A stretch of 64,000 bases of DNA from Kryptolebias marmoratus (lineage: Eukaryota > Chordata > Actinopteri > Cyprinodontiformes > Rivulidae): the NCBI RefSeq assembly GCF_001649575.2, contig NC_051445.1, positions 26,712,161-26,776,160 of the forward strand, written 5' to 3'. Position 1 is the first letter of the stretch. Each line of letters opens with the position of its first letter. Shown one piece after another: positions 40,370-53,689 of the stretch. The notes beneath the pieces were generated by a model, which was not told the DNA's origin, did no database searches, and was given only the letters and a program-made list of their open reading frames with translations. Position numbers and translations under genes: made by a program.

Positions 40370-41520
40370 CAAGGAGAACCAGACAGTGCATAACAGCAAC
40401 AATGAGAAGAAAATGAATAGAATATATAGGCTGAGGCTGATGAGGAAGCTGGGCACGGATGACTGATTACAAAGTGAGAACAGGTGTAGATGTTGTTGCA
40501 GGCTGACATGGAAAAGTACCAACTAAGGGAGAAGGTGGCAGATAACACAGGGAGTAAAGCCAAACAACACAAATGAAAACACAGGGAACAAAACAATGAA
40601 AACAGGTAACTCAGAAACACACAGAACCCACAAAGCAAACAGGACTACAGATCTCATAAAAAAAAGATTACAAAAAAAAAAATTACTTCAATGAGCACAG
40701 ATTCCAAGAGCAAGCGTCTTTCTTACTGACACAAACGTGTGCACAAAACATTAAGGCTGTGAGCTTCAAGACATCTCTTTCAAAGCCAAAAAAATGAAAG
40801 AAAAGTAGATTTGGAAATAAATTGTAATCTTAACTTATATAACATGACGTCATGCTCATTGTATGGTTTGTAAATGACCCTCAGCTACTATCACATCGGT
40901 TTTTTAGTGCAATATCTGTAAAACTGACTGTTATAATCATTTTTGTGTTGTTTGTGTTGATGTGGTGGACATTGTAAATTTATTGACTCCAAAAGTTAAT
41001 TAGTTGTATATGTGCATCCAATGATTGCTTTCTAAAACTTTCATAAAAATTTGTCTGGTGTGATATTTTGATTTATTGGGACCATTCTTAGCTACTACTA
41101 CACCAAATTTTAGGTCTACATCTGTGAAATTGACCTTTTTTCTCTTTGAAATTTCCTCTTTTTAGCAAATTGTGGTTGCTTGGTCAGGGACCCAAAGCCG
41201 CAGGCAAGTTTAAATAAAATAAAAAATGTTTAATTAAATTAAACTACATAACAGTTATCACCTGGGGAATGACACATGCCCCAAATAAAATTAAGTACCC
41301 AAGCATTAAACAGATAGCTATGTTTGAGGATCTGACAATGATCTGAGACAACTGAGGATTATAAGCACTGGGAAGGTGATTGCTGAATGAGGACAGGTGG
41401 GTTGATTACAAATTGCAGACATGGGTGTATGTTGCAGGCAAAGCAGAAGTTGAGTTTAAATTGTGGCTAAACAAAAACCTAAAACTGCCAGGCTGAACAG
41501 GTAATAGAAACGTCCAACCA
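40370..41520 (-). repeat. two copies of a dispersed repeat (family B), with a family A copy between
   Basis: On the minus strand 40640-40370 and 41520-41185 share a plan with 49860-50335, 53810-54145 (plus) and 63060-62590 (minus): a T-rich start with repeated TTTGT/CCTGTT words, then AGTCACTCACTTGTC, CCCATCTCCACCTG, TTGTAATCAG, and an end like CTGCACTCTGGGTTCGCCT before GACA. 40840-41170 is a copy of family A (see 62200). I do not know the published names; an LTR-like or non-autonomous DNA element would fit. Confidence 0.55.
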
Positions 41521-41875
41521 TTTTCTTTACCCACTTTCCATTTCCAGGTTGCAGGGAGCTGGTCCCTATCTCCAGCCATCACTGTGCAAGAGGCAGGGGA
41601 CACCCTGGACAGGTCGCAAGTCCATCACAGGGACACATAGAGACAAACAACCATTCATGCTGTCACTTACATCTAGGGACAGTGTTACCAACTAACCTAA
41701 CATGCATGTTTTTGGTCTGTTGGAGGAAACCAGAGTACCTGGAGTAAACCCACGTGCACAGGGAGAACATTCAAACTCCACCCAGAAAGACCACAGGCCA
41801 GGAAGCAATCCTGCAGCCTTCTTGCTGGGAGGCGACATCTCTAAACACTGCGTCGCTGTGCCACCCATAATAGAA
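41500..41875 (+). repeat. common teleost interspersed repeat
   Basis: Contains GCAGGGAGCTGGTCCCTATC, CACCCTGGACAGGTCGCAAG, CTAACATGCATGTTTTTGGT, GGAGAACATTCAAACTCCAC and CACTGCGTCGCTGTGCCACC. These phrases occur in this order in a very abundant fish repeat (a LINE/SINE 3' module in many genomes). Non-coding; plus/minus orientation is nominal. Confidence 0.75.
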
Positions 41876-41879
41876 AAAA

Positions 41880-43980
41880 ATGACTCTAAATATCTAAGGA
41901 ACTAAAAAGACTCTCGCAGAAACAATGTAACTGAAACATACTTATAAGCACATGAATTAATCAGATGAACACAAAAAAACACCCCCATGACAGTTATAGC
42001 CATTTAAATTTTTTTAGGGTCAGTTGGCATTGGCAGATATTTTGAATCGAGTTAATTAAAAGTTAATCATTTGTAGCTACATATCCAATGATCACTTTAT
42101 GCAAGTTTCATGAAAAAATGTTAATTCAACCAAGAGAAATTTCTCTTTACGCTAACAAACACACCTACACATAATCCAAAACATAGTCATCTGTCTTTAC
42201 CTTTCAGCATTTTGCAATAAGTTTTGCCTGTGTCCCTCAGCCAGATCATCTCAAAGAGTGTCTATGGATACAGGTTCCAAAGCAGAATAGTCATGATGTC
42301 AAGCTTGTCAAGGAACGTGAGTTGAGATGGCAAGAAAGTCACAATGAGACGGTACTGTAAACTGTAAAGACGCAGCTAAGACAGTTGACAGGCAAGCAAG
42401 TAAATATATAATCAGTAAAAGTGTGCTCAAGATTTTAACAAAGAGATGTGTGTGTGTTTATGTCTGCTATTACCAGTAAAAAAAAAAGCTGAAAATTGAA
42501 TTATAAGTAGAAATCAAAAAACATTATACTGTGAATCACAAACTTGAATGTTATAATTAAAAATCACTTCTTTCTGTAATAAACAAGTAACCATTTATTG
42601 AACAATTGATCAGGTAATAGATTATACTTAATCTTTTAATATTATGAGTATAAGTTGATTATGGAAATTAGATGGGGTAATGAAAGAGTTAAAAGTCCTA
42701 AACCCGACAGAATGATTTTAGTATAAGCTATAATCAATATTAAGTGATTATTCTGTAATTGATGATTTATTATATGCTATTATTGTCATTGAGTGATTTG
42801 TTATAAAATATGTACTTTAAAGAGTGTAAGGCCACAGCTGAAAAGTAAGTGACAGAATGGGGAAATTGCTGTAAGAAGAGACAGTTGGGACATCGGACGT
42901 CACTGTCTGTCTCTAGGCAGGTTACTAGGGTAAAAGACAAAATTACTTGAGACAGGAAATACTCCTCTCCAAGGAGCTGCTATCCAAACATTGAGCAATC
43001 TAAAAGAGATAAAAACCTTGCACAAAGTGCAGACAGAGGCTGGAACTGCGGGGGATGAGCGAAGAAAGAAGAAGGAGATTTATGCATGCTGTCTCATGTG
43101 AAGAAAACCAACAGGACCTTGACCAAATCCAGAGAAGGAAGTCCCATCCGTCAGAGGTTTCAGCCCGGATTGCCAAAGGGTCAAGCTCTAGATAAGAGGC
43201 GCTCTTTACAGATACAGTACTGCGAGAGTTAAAATGCCAATTTAGCTCGTCTGACGACACTGCAGACTTCCAGCCTAGGATGGTAGGAAATTAAACTCTT
43301 ATTTCTCCGTCTTAACCAAAATTTTATATATTTAAAGTAAATTAATTGGGAAGCTTTATAAATTGTTTTTATTGATTGGAAAATTCTATTCTATTGAAGT
43401 AATTTTAAACCTTTTCAGCTACTGATTTATGCCACAACGCTGTATCCTGCAATGCATCATTATTAATAAAACCAAAGCATAGAAAGCCAATACTCTGTGA
43501 TGGATTTTTGTCAAATCACATGAGTCACTTAATCTCTATTCTCACAAAATCATGGATTCAAGGAGCTTGGTTCTGCAAATATTGGCAGGTTTTGCAAATG
43601 TGGTTCAGCACAATGATTTATTAAAATATCACCCCGAAATCCTATTCCTAGATTTTGAAGAAACCAGACCAACTATAACAGCGATTTTGTCACAAAGTCG
43701 GGGAGGTGAATGGTCGTCAGCCTGAGAGCTTGTTGGATAATTATCTGTTCTCAGCTGCTGGAATGATTTTTTCCTTTAAGGGAAGTGGGGTGAATCTCAG
43801 GGAAAGAAGACCGTAATTTTGTCTGCATTAATCATTTCCCCGCAGACAACTTATTTAAGACCAACTGTGGTATCATTCGGGTAAGACTCAGGGTTCAGGT
43901 CTGGTCTTTTACCTTTTGAAAGTAAACTGAAGGGAGCAATTCATACAGCAAGAACAATGGAATGTCATTCAAACTGGATA
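41880..43980. other. about 2 kb without a recognised gene
   Basis: 41990-42180 is a family A copy. 42840-43330 has features of a solo LTR on the plus strand (AGATAAAAACC TATA-like box, ATTAAACTC polyadenylation-like signal), but I cannot prove a second copy. The rest is AT-rich with no supported feature. Confidence 0.4.
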
Positions 43981-43984
43981 AATG

Positions 43985-44490
43985 CAGTAAATTTAATTAG
44001 CTGCTTTCTGCCTCTGTTCTGCAGAGTATCATAGCTGTTTCCAGGACTGTGCTATTCTGGACAGAGATCTCTGAGGTTGTTCCTGAGATCTGTTGGAGCT
44101 ACTCTTCCAGTTTTGGGGTCACAGCACTGAGTGCTTCAATGACCACTGGTACCACTGAGGCCTTGACTCTCCACAGCTTCTCAATTTCCTCTTTCAGCCC
44201 TTTGGTATTCTTCCTAATGTTACACATGCTTGGGACTCCTATATCTATCACCACTGCCTTCTTCTGTATCTTGTTGACCACCACAATGTCCGGTTGGTTA
44301 ACCATCCTGCCCATCTCTTCCACTGTTGGTGAAGACTCCCATTTGGACTATGAGACTTCTTGTTTTTCCTCTTCCACATTGAGTTTCTGCTGCCTGAGAC
44401 ATTTACTTAGCAGATCGTCATTGGGGGTTTTCTTCCTGATGTACTCTAGGATCATAGTTGTTTCATCCAGTTTAGAGGCTCTGATGCTCA
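43985..44490 (-). mobile_element. non-LTR retrotransposon ORF2 C-terminal fragment
   Basis: Minus strand frame 44323-44099 reads NQPDIVVVNKIQKKAVVIDI, then GVPSMCNIRKNTKGLKEEIE and KLWRVKASVVPVVIEALSAV, continuing past a stop to GTTSEISVQNSTVLETAMIL. This is the wording of the C-terminal part of a fish LINE polyprotein downstream of the reverse transcriptase. Stops interrupt it, and the 5' part is absent. Confidence 0.75.
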
Positions 44491-44494
44491 CTTG

Positions 44495-44585
44495 GCAAGG
44501 CAAGTCAAGGCGGCTTTATTTGCACAACACAATTCAGCAACAAGGCAATTCAAAGTACTTTAGATAAAGAATTAAAAACATTTTG
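44495..44585 (-). repeat. LINE/SINE tail
   Basis: On the minus strand: TACTTTGAATTGCCTTGTTG, CTGAATTGTGTTGTGCAAAT, AAAGCCGCCTTGACTTGCCTTGCC. This is the usual L2-type 3' end with TTGCC tail repeats, joined to the LINE fragment before it. Confidence 0.7.
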
Positions 44586-45984
44586 ACAAAGTGCAACACC
44601 AAAAAAAGTATATAGAAAGATAATGTAAAATTACAGCTGCTCAAAGAAAGAACATTTCATGAAATTAAAAGTAAAAAATTAGCTCTGATTAAGAGCTGGA
44701 CCAGAAGCAGAAGCAGAAAGTAGCAAATTACATTTACTTGCGTTGTGTAATTGTAGAGAGTACACGTTATAGAATGGAAAAGTTATGAATCATTAACAGT
44801 TCACAAATTATAAACCTCGGGGTACCACTCTCAAAAGAGAAAAAAATTATATAAATCTAGGATTTATATGTTTATCAGTCTCAAAATGTTACCCTTTGAA
44901 TCCACCAAAGGGGCAATGTGGTACTTTCTTTCCAATCCTAAAGGAATGTGGTTATTTCCTGTAGGAACCAGAATTTATAATCAGTTAAGCCTAAATTTCT
45001 TCTCAGAATGTAAATTTCTTTAAACAACAACAGAACTGACACTGGTGGGTCTCTGTTTCGGAGTCAGGTAGGCTGCAAAGATTTCTTTTTAGGGTGAGGG
45101 GTCTTTGTGTCAGTCTTTGAGAGCTGGTGGAAATGTAAATTTTAGTTAGAATCAACAAAAGTGATTGGTTGTCTTGGGGTTTAGCAAAAGGGGAGAGCTT
45201 GATCAATGACCATTCTTGGTCTGATAAGATCAAAAGAGAGACATCTGGGTTTCCCTTCCAAGCACTGATGAAATAGTCTATTTGCATTAGGCTATTAATG
45301 CAGAAATAGTCTGGCCCTACGTAATTAATTAAGAATTATGTGTACTTTGTACCTTTTTAAGTAATTATTATCTATACTTTTATTTATACTTAGGTATGTT
45401 TTATTTCAAGTATTTTACCTGGTTACATTTGAAATTCCATCAGTTATTAAGTAAAAAATGTGAATGTAAACATGAATTAAAATCAAGAGGAGAACAAAAT
45501 GCGCACCATAACGCCTGCGAGGTCTGTTCCTTACCAGCTGGTCTATGATCCGCCTAGAAGTGATGACAAGCCACGAAGGAGGAGCTTCTCTGTTACATAA
45601 TTTCAAAAGCAAATCAGCTGTATTTGTACATCCAATGTTTAGTTTCTGCCCGCTTTATTAAGATCTGTTCTGTGGTATTTTGCTAACAGACAGATTTATG
45701 AACACATCCACACACAGACAGAAACATTAATAAAATATTTATTATTTTAATCATTAACAATCTTTATTGTCATTTTAACATATATAACAAAACTGAAAAA
45801 AAACCAAACAAGCCAGTCGATGTATCATACTAATTGATAAAAACTAGAAAGAACAAATAAAAATTAGAAAGAAGATAGAAACAAAAATACACACACACAA
45901 CCACACATTATCTAATCTGGGAACTGCACAGACCCTTATTACACAAACAAATTGTTGTGATTTTAGTTTTATGAAGTGTGGTTA
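44586..45984. other. 1.4 kb without a recognised gene
   Basis: AT-rich sequence; 45600-45715 is a short family A copy (TGTACATCCAATG). No coding sequence, RNA or named element otherwise. Confidence 0.4.
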
Positions 45985-47080
45985 TTGCTATCGGATAGAC
46001 GCTGTTTCTGAATCTATTTGTGCCTGTTTTATTTGATCTGTATCGTCTGCCTGATGGTCAAAAGGTGAATGACCAGGATTTGCAGTGTCCTTTAAAATAT
46101 TCTGGGAACTACTCAGTTCTTCCAAAATAAGGAGAGGGCAGCAGGCGATCTTCTGGGCTGTGTTTATGACCCTCTGGAGCTTTTTCCTCTGATCCTCTGT
46201 GTAGCTGGCGTACGACACACACACGTACAATAAATCAGTATGCTCCCTATGGATCATCTAGAAAAGGACATGAACAGTCTCTGGGTGATGTTGTTCCTCC
46301 TGAGCACCCTTCGAACATGCAGTCTGTGTTGGGCCTTTTTCAGCAGCTGGGTTCACGCTCCAGGTTAAATTCTTTTTGATTTTGGTGCCCAAGAAATAGA
46401 AAACCATCACTTTCTCCATACAATAATGTAATTAGTGGTGAGCAGTCCATTTTCTTCCTCCTAAATTCTTTTATCAGCTCCTTGGTCTTTGAGGTGTTGA
46501 AGAGCAGTTTATTCTCCCTGCACCACGCCGTCAACTGCTCCACCTCGACCCTATAGATGGACTCATACCCTCCACAATATAGTAGTGTCATCTGCGTACT
46601 TGACAGTGGTGTTGCTGTGGTGGGTAGGGGTGGTGCAGTCGATGGTGTAGATAGCGTAGAGCAGAGGACTTAGCACACAGCCTTGTGGGGAGCTGGTCCT
46701 GAGGCTGAAGGTCGTGTTTGTGCGATGACCCATTTTGACCCTCTGGCTTCAACCAGACAGGAAGCTGTTTATCCACATGCAGGTGGAATATGGAATACCC
46801 ACATCCCCCAGTTTGTGTGGGAGGATGGTACTGAACGTGGAGCTGTAGTCAACAAATAGCAGGTGCAAGTACCTCCACTCCAGGTGGGACGGAGCAGAAC
46901 AGAGGGCTGAGGCTACAGGTTCTCTGTTTGATACATAAGCAGACTTGTTGGGTTGAAACTGTGGGGCAGGAGTGATAGGATGTGACCACAGACCAGCTTC
47001 TCAAAGCATTTAAACACCTGTCTTTCACCTCTTTGCGGCGGGTGATAAAAATTGTACTTTGGGAGAATTTAGAAATCAAA
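45985..47080 (-). mobile_element. non-LTR retrotransposon, reverse-transcriptase C-terminal half, decayed
   Basis: Minus strand, in several frames: a frame at 46776-46588 that covers the palm region (SPQGC-like phrase broken by a frameshift), then EVEQLTAWCRENKLLFNTSK at 46591-46340, and KKLQRVINTAQKIACCPLLI to ANPGHSPFDHQADD at 46257-45988. The order palm, thumb, C-terminal NTAQKI motif is that of fish Rex/L2/CR1-like LINEs. At least two frameshifts and stops; 5' part absent. Nonfunctional. Confidence 0.8.
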
Positions 47081-49859
47081 ATAAAAAATATATTGAATTT
47101 TCTTTATTTCAGCTGCTATGTTAAACTATGAGAAAGGAAAGAAAGGTCATGACATTTCCCTGCGCACAATATGTTTCTGCTTCATGGTGATATTTCTTTC
47201 TCATGCCAGCTTTTCCAGCCACCCCTCATCTTGCTTTGGCAGCACTGTAAAAATCTGCCAGTTGAAACTGCTTCTTCATTATGTCTGTCGGAGCTGCTTG
47301 CTAGTTTCCTTTTTGTTCAACATTTCAATTGTCTGTTTCTGGACCAGTAGAGGTCAGTAGGTTGTAGCTGTCAAGCTGGACAGGCTGATGTTTCTCAGAC
47401 AGGTAATGCTTGGCAGGAGATTTAAAAACATCACCAATCAGACACAGCACAGTTATCACTGTTTTGCTGAGAGATGGTTGACATTCACTGTCAAAGACAA
47501 ACAGCAGTATGCTTCTTGGTTTTCTTCCTTTAGAATTTCCCAGCATGCTTTAGCTTCTGTAAACTTTCACATCACTAAGGACAAACCAGCTTCCCTTCTC
47601 GGGAAGTTTTATTTTCTCACAATTGTCTTAAATGTCAACTATGAACTGTGGGGTCTTACTCTCCCAAAGGGGGGTAAGACCTGCTCTTTTATGGACGACC
47701 ACATTAAGCACCACTCCAAGTACCTGAACCCCTGAGTTGCTGCCACTCTGCAGCCAAAGACAAAAGGATGATGTTTTTCCCATATTGTTGTGCTTTTGTC
47801 TGTAGTTTTAGTAAAATATTTTTCATTAATTCTTTGGTTTATGTAACAAAACTTGAAAGAAAGAACTGATTTTTGCAAGTTCTTTCAATAAGACCATTAC
47901 AACCTGTAAAATATACAACATTGTGTGAGTATTTTATTTAACCCCTTAGGCCCTAGGCCTATTGGATTGATCTTGTTGGCAGTGCTGCTGATCCCCGACA
48001 TAATTTAATAGCTTGTAGAAATACCTTTAGTGACAATAACTTGAGATAATCACCTTTTGTCTTTTTTTTGGCAGGGGGTGGCAATTACAGAGGAACAGAG
48101 GAGAAACTATGGCCATGAAACAAAACCAAAGCTAAACAGAAAAACACCTATGGCTAACACAGAAAACACTGGCAAAAATGAATATTCAGAAACATACTTA
48201 AACAAGTAACAGAGGTACGCTGACAAGAAAATAACAAATTACACCAAATGAAACCCAGAAACAGTGGCAGTGTGATCAGATGGCCACATTAGCTCATAAA
48301 ACATTAGCCCTCTTCACAGATTTCATCTGCATCAGGACACTGAAACTGTATTATTCATAAGTCAACTGAGTGCAGAAATGAGTTCTCCGGAACAAGCTCA
48401 TCTCAGATGTACAGACAGACTGCAGGCATGTCCTCTGTGGTCAGATTAGTCCATGTTTCAAGTTATTTTTGGAGAAGAAAAGCATGACAAGTTTCAGTTT
48501 ATTACAACAACAAACTGCTGAACAGTTGAGATCTTGTTCTCACCAAAAATGAATAGAGTCCATATCAGATTTTTTTTTAACGACTGCAAAAAGTTACCTT
48601 CTAAAAGATTAAAAACTATCAGATTTAAAAAGGCAGTGCAAGACAATAATAAACATGCCTCTATACCAAATTACTATGCATTTGATGTGGGCATGAAATT
48701 CCAGATATATTTGATTTAATAAGTGGAAAAGTCTCTGACCGAAGACATTTTACTGTTTAAAAAACATATTGTTCAGAGAGTTTGTAGAGTTATTCACAGC
48801 TTGTGCAATATTCTACTTTCCACAACCAGCTCTGAGGGCCCCAAAGCAGCCCAGAGTCAGCTTTTATTCAGTTTCCATCAGTCAGCACTGTGTGCTGACG
48901 ATACTGCCCAACAGATGGTTGCACATAAAATTACACTCTCCAACCCATACTTATAGAATATCCAGCACTTAGTACTGTATCAGCCATGACATCAGTCATA
49001 AAGAAAGGACTATGGAGAAAAGGGCAAAAATGTTTGTCCAGACTAGACATGTCTAGTGTTTTAGTGTTTTTTTTTTAGTTTACTTTTACATGCCAGTGGT
49101 GCGTAGGCTGTGAATGTATCAGTCTTTCTATGCTCAGTACACATACCTTTGCGTAGAAATAGTGAAATGGTTTGTAAATAGTTTGATGTGTGTATGTGCA
49201 AATAAGCTGACGGTACAGATCATGCTACGATGCACGTGCAGCTTCTTGCTGACATAGGCTGTAAACGGGTCTATAGTGCAGCATTTGAAAAGCTTAATGT
49301 GATTGGCTTAGGAGTAAATCGTGTCCCACGTGGAGTGCGTTCTTATTCTTATGATTAGCTGAAACAAGGAAGATACCTGGCTGGTTGAAGATAATTCCCA
49401 GTTAGAAAAAAGACTTTTGTGCATTGAGACAAGTGTGGGGGTCCAGTTACAGGACACTGTAGAGCAAGTGGGACCCTCCACTTCCTTAAAAACATCTTTA
49501 AAACATCTGATCCCCTTCCTGTAAATATTTTTGTTTGTTTTGTAATTAAGAAGAGCTAATCATTGTATTGTTCATGTTAGGCTGGATATTTAAATGCATG
49601 TTGATATTATTAAATAGGGTCAGTCCAAACAGGCACCAGGGGCAGCCCGGGGTCCTGAGGATCGGTGTTGAAGTACGGATATGTAGAGAGAGGAGCGCAG
49701 CGTTATGGATGTAAAACAGGTTGGGCTAATGTGTGCCTGTTTTTTTGTATGTTCTGAAAGACAGACAGTAAAAGTTTATTGACAACCCATGCATGTCTCT
49801 ATTGTTCAGGTGTGCAACACAAGTCAGGGAGTCTCAAAATTCACACACAAATGCAGCAA
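47081..49859. other. 2.8 kb, no recognised gene
   Basis: An open frame at 47388-47735 (plus, 115 codons, ending SFMDDHIKHHSKYLNP) has ordinary amino-acid composition, but I do not recognise it. 49430-49800 shows LTR-like hints (TTAAATGC box, AGTAAAAGTTTATTG) without a second copy. Nothing else supported. Confidence 0.4.
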
Positions 49860-50335
49860 AGTGTCGGGTTTTGGGTTTTCTTTGGGTTATTTGCATTCTG
49901 TTTATTGTTTTCATGTTTGTGTTCAGTTATTCTTGTCTTAGTTTAGTTCTTGTTTCTCGTGCCTTTGTTTTCTGTCACTATTCATTCTTCCTCAGTCACT
50001 CACTTGTCTCTCTGCCACGCCCATCTCCACCTGTCAGCAATTTGTGTCACTCACCTGTGCCCACTTATCTCATCACCTCCTGTGTTTAAAAACCCGGTCA
50101 TCTCCTCCACTCACCGCTGATTCATTGTTTTGTTGTTCCTGGTTGTTCGCTCTGTGCCCGTTCCTGTTTTTGTCGCTCCGTGCTTTATGTTTGCATTTTT
50201 TGTTATTATGTAGTCTCTGCTTCCACGTCAGCCTTTTGTTTTATTTTGTTTGTTTTTATGTTAATAAATTAGTTTATTTTAAATTAGTCTGCACTCTGGG
50301 TTCGCCTTCGTCTCCACCTTCATTGACACAAAGTC
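49860..50335 (+). repeat. family B repeat, plus orientation
   Basis: Contains CAGTCACTCACTTGTCTCTC, CCCATCTCCACCTGTCAGCA, TTTAAAAACCCGGTCATCTC and ends CTGCACTCTGGGTTCGCCTT near TTGACAC. It shares this order with 53810-54145. Open frames through it are low-complexity and not genes. Confidence 0.6.
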
Positions 50336-51019
50336 CACAAACCAGAAGCAGTTTGTAAATGAGGATATATTTGTGTTTGCATCAGAAATACAGGTGTAAA
50401 TCTTGTTCTGTGCACATGTGAATCGTTCTGCGCATTTGTGATATATGAGACTGTTTTAGCTTCATGGCTATTTGACAGAACAGAGCAGACTGACCCGTAA
50501 AACAACACAGAAGTCAAATTTTGTCATAAAGTTTAATCTGCTTGGTCCTTTTTCCTCAGTGCTGCCTTTCCAGTCCAGTCTGTTATGCAGGTGAACACTG
50601 AGGCAACGATTATAATCCTGTTTTATGTTGGACAATGGGTTTTGGTCATCTGTAGATATCAGAATGGCAAAAACTGTTTTTAATTTAGATTCTTTTTACA
50701 TCAAGTCACAAAGCAGCAGCCAGTTACCTGATTAGCAACAAAATAATTCATCATCTGTGAGTGGCAAACAGAGAAATTGGAAAGGTAGAATTTGAAATTA
50801 AAATCAGGTGTTTACAATCAGTGGGGTGACACATTAGGTTTGAGTAAGCGCAAGGTTTTATTTCAAGAGCAGCAATTTATTAAAGTCTCAGCCTCACCAC
50901 AAGCCCTATGTTACAGAAAAATGCTCTCAGAATTTTCTTTTTTTTATCACCCACTGCAGAAAGGCAAAGGTTGGTGATGTGTTTTTTACCTGTGTGTGTG
51001 TGGGTGTGTGCATCATTCT

Positions 51020-51450
51020 GTTACCAAAGTAATTCATGAATCACTGGACAGATTTTGATCACACTTTCAGGAAATACTCATTGAATGTAAAACTACAACT
51101 GATTAACTTTAGGAAGCAACCCAAATCAAGATGGCCACCACAGCTAACTGATTTTAAAAGACACAAAAAAGGCTATAATTTAGTGATATGTTAGATATTG
51201 TAATAAAATTTGGTAAGAATGTAGCTGAGAGTTGTTGACACCGTATACTTTAATATTAACTACTGGTGTCAGCTATGTTTGTCTGTCAGCAGAATATTTC
51301 ATTATCCTCAGGATGGCTCTTAATGAAACTTTCAAATGAAATCAGATCTTTTTATATAGCACATTTAAAAACAACTGCCATTGACCAAAGTGCTGCACAC
51401 CAAATAAATAGCAAAAATATAATACTAAACACAAGAGACTATAAAAACAA
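51020..51450 (+). repeat. family A repeat and a SINE/LINE-type tail
   Basis: 51020-51300 carries TTCATGAATCACTGGACAGA, ACAACTGATTAACTTTAGGA and AAGATGGCCACCACAGCTAA, as in 62310-62450. 51340-51430 reads ATCTTTTTATATAGCACATT, AAAGTGCTGCACACCAAATA, a common fish retroposon end. Confidence 0.65.
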
Positions 51451-51489
51451 ACAAACAATTGAAATATAAGACATAAAATAAAACAAATG

Positions 51490-53680
51490 AAACAATACAA
51501 AAATGTCAACTCCTATGTTGTGTTAAAGGTCTAAGGTTATGACCCCTTGAGTCAGCATTTACCGCTGTCCAAATCAGCCCACATCTCTACCCGATCGAGT
51601 CTATTCTGGGAGGTCTAATATCCACACCTCACCTACTTAAACCATTAGGGAGCCAGTGAGGCTTCATACCGCTTGGAGCCCGTGTTCAAAGTGAGCCCCA
51701 AAACCCCTCTGTCATTCCTCTTTGAGAATTTAAGATAAGAACCAGGAAGGACGTGGTATCCTAGGACCCCAACTGAGATCAGCTTGTGTGTTTTTGTCAT
51801 AAACCAGTTGAACCAGCAGAGTAAAAAACTTAAGAGGCGACTTATATGAGAACTGTTCATTTTCCTCAAACAGACTACAGGCACTGTCATAAATTCCATC
51901 CAGTCACAGACCTCTGATTTTGTCTCCATGATAATGAAGGGCCTGAATCCTAAAACGATATCCTCCATCTGACGAGTGGTTCTGACTGCATGAAGTTTCT
52001 CAGTGTGCCTAACTTTCAGTCAAACTCTGAATAACCACTGAACTTATGAAAGCTAAATAATTATTCTTTTGTTCATTCTTGTGTTTTTGATATGTACATG
52101 ATATTTCATGGGATAAATATGTGTATTTGTTTTAAGCAAGGATGTTTCACTTAACCTCTCCTTTCCCTCCAGCATATGAGGTTGAAAATTAATCTTTAAT
52201 GAAGTCTGGGATAAGGTTTGATGGGTAATCTCTTTTGTGCTATTAAAATTATGTTACACTTCTAGCAATGTCTTCACCAGTACCAGAAAGTTAGATTTTA
52301 GTTAAAACCTTTGATTTCGTATAAGTGAAAGTATTTCTCAATGATTTCCTTTCAGACAAAGTGCAGAAAAGAAATGTGTCTTTTTTTCATTGGTTATTAA
52401 TATAAACATGACCTTAGTGGCCAGAACCAAGACATAAAACTGTCTTATCCATCATAATAAATACCTTAGCTTTTCCCTTCTCTCAGTTTAAAAATTCTTT
52501 CCCAACTCTTCCTAATCAGAACAATCAGAAGAATCAGAACTAATAGAAGAAGCAATTTTCAGAGCAGAGTCTTCCAGACAAAAACTCTCTGTTGAACATG
52601 GCTGATCAGGAAACACTGATTGTATATCTCCTTCCTGATCCAAACCCAGAAGCAGGCTACATCTGCAATACCCTTATCTTTACTCAGTGGGATTTACCTT
52701 TTTAAGAGACTGAACTTTGGTTTATCGAACAGACCACCTTAATATTTTTAAGATTATTTTCTAAGAAACCTTTCGTATTGACTTTATTGCTTTTGTAACA
52801 GATTTTTCAAGCTCAGACAGTACAAACCAGACACAGTGAAACCTGTCTCCATCTGTGAGAATACTCTGTGTGTTCTCCTCCATCTGAGAAAATCACCTCT
52901 CACAAATGTCTGGTGATTTTAACTCCTGGGACACTAAAAGCCAAAACAACATGAGCCCTGACGTACAAAGATCCAACCACCTATTCCTGCAAGTGGCAAT
53001 GCGCCCCTGGAGTTGGTCCAAGGTGTGTCACGTGTCCACGGGATCCAGCCATCTTCAGCTCCTCCTGCCTGGGTCAACGATCATTCAAATTAGTGGGAAT
53101 AACCTCCTGATGGTTGGACCTCCAGATCCTTTGCTTGCTCATTATGATTTGGGATCAAAATTATTTATGGTAACATTTATTCTGGGTTATTAACAACTAA
53201 ACCCAATATTAAATAGCACTTTTGTTTTTCTTATTTTGAGTAAACCTTTTAATTCTGATGCTCTTTAAGTAGGGAGTCAGTTAAGAGTTTCACTCCTCTC
53301 CATCCACAGTAATCAAAAATATAAACTTATATTTTAGACCTGGTGTTATTTTGTGACTCATCCATTGATCCCCCCTCCCCCACCACCATAAAATTACTGG
53401 AACCATTCCATTTATAATTCATTCTTTGATCTGTAAGTAGCTTGTAAATATCTCCCTTTGTTAATAAAACACATCAAATTTAAGTCTTAGTTTTTTGTTA
53501 ATGTGTTTCAGAAGATCGGACTGTGCTATAAATCTGAGCTATGGCTAAATAAACTAGAGCTAAGATAATCTAGCACAAGGAAGAGTTATGAAATTTTGAT
53601 ATTTTTATTTATGCATTAAAAGTGTTCGCTACATTATGCAAAAAGATAAGTTTCAGATATCTACTTGCCATGGTTTGAAC
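51490..53680. other. 2.2 kb, no recognised gene
   Basis: The minus frame 51968-51645 (107 codons) and the plus frame 52906-53193 (95 codons, MSGDFNSWDTKSQNNM...) are open but not recognised. Neither has flanking splice sites or motifs that I can defend. The rest is AT-rich. Confidence 0.35.
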
Positions 53681-53689
53681 AAAACAAAA

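Noticed and set aside
49793..50358. Plus-strand ORFs of about 100 codons
   Set aside because: They are low-complexity Leu/Ser/Phe-rich translations of the family B repeat, also present at 53.8 kb and reversed at 40.4, 41.2 and 62.6 kb.
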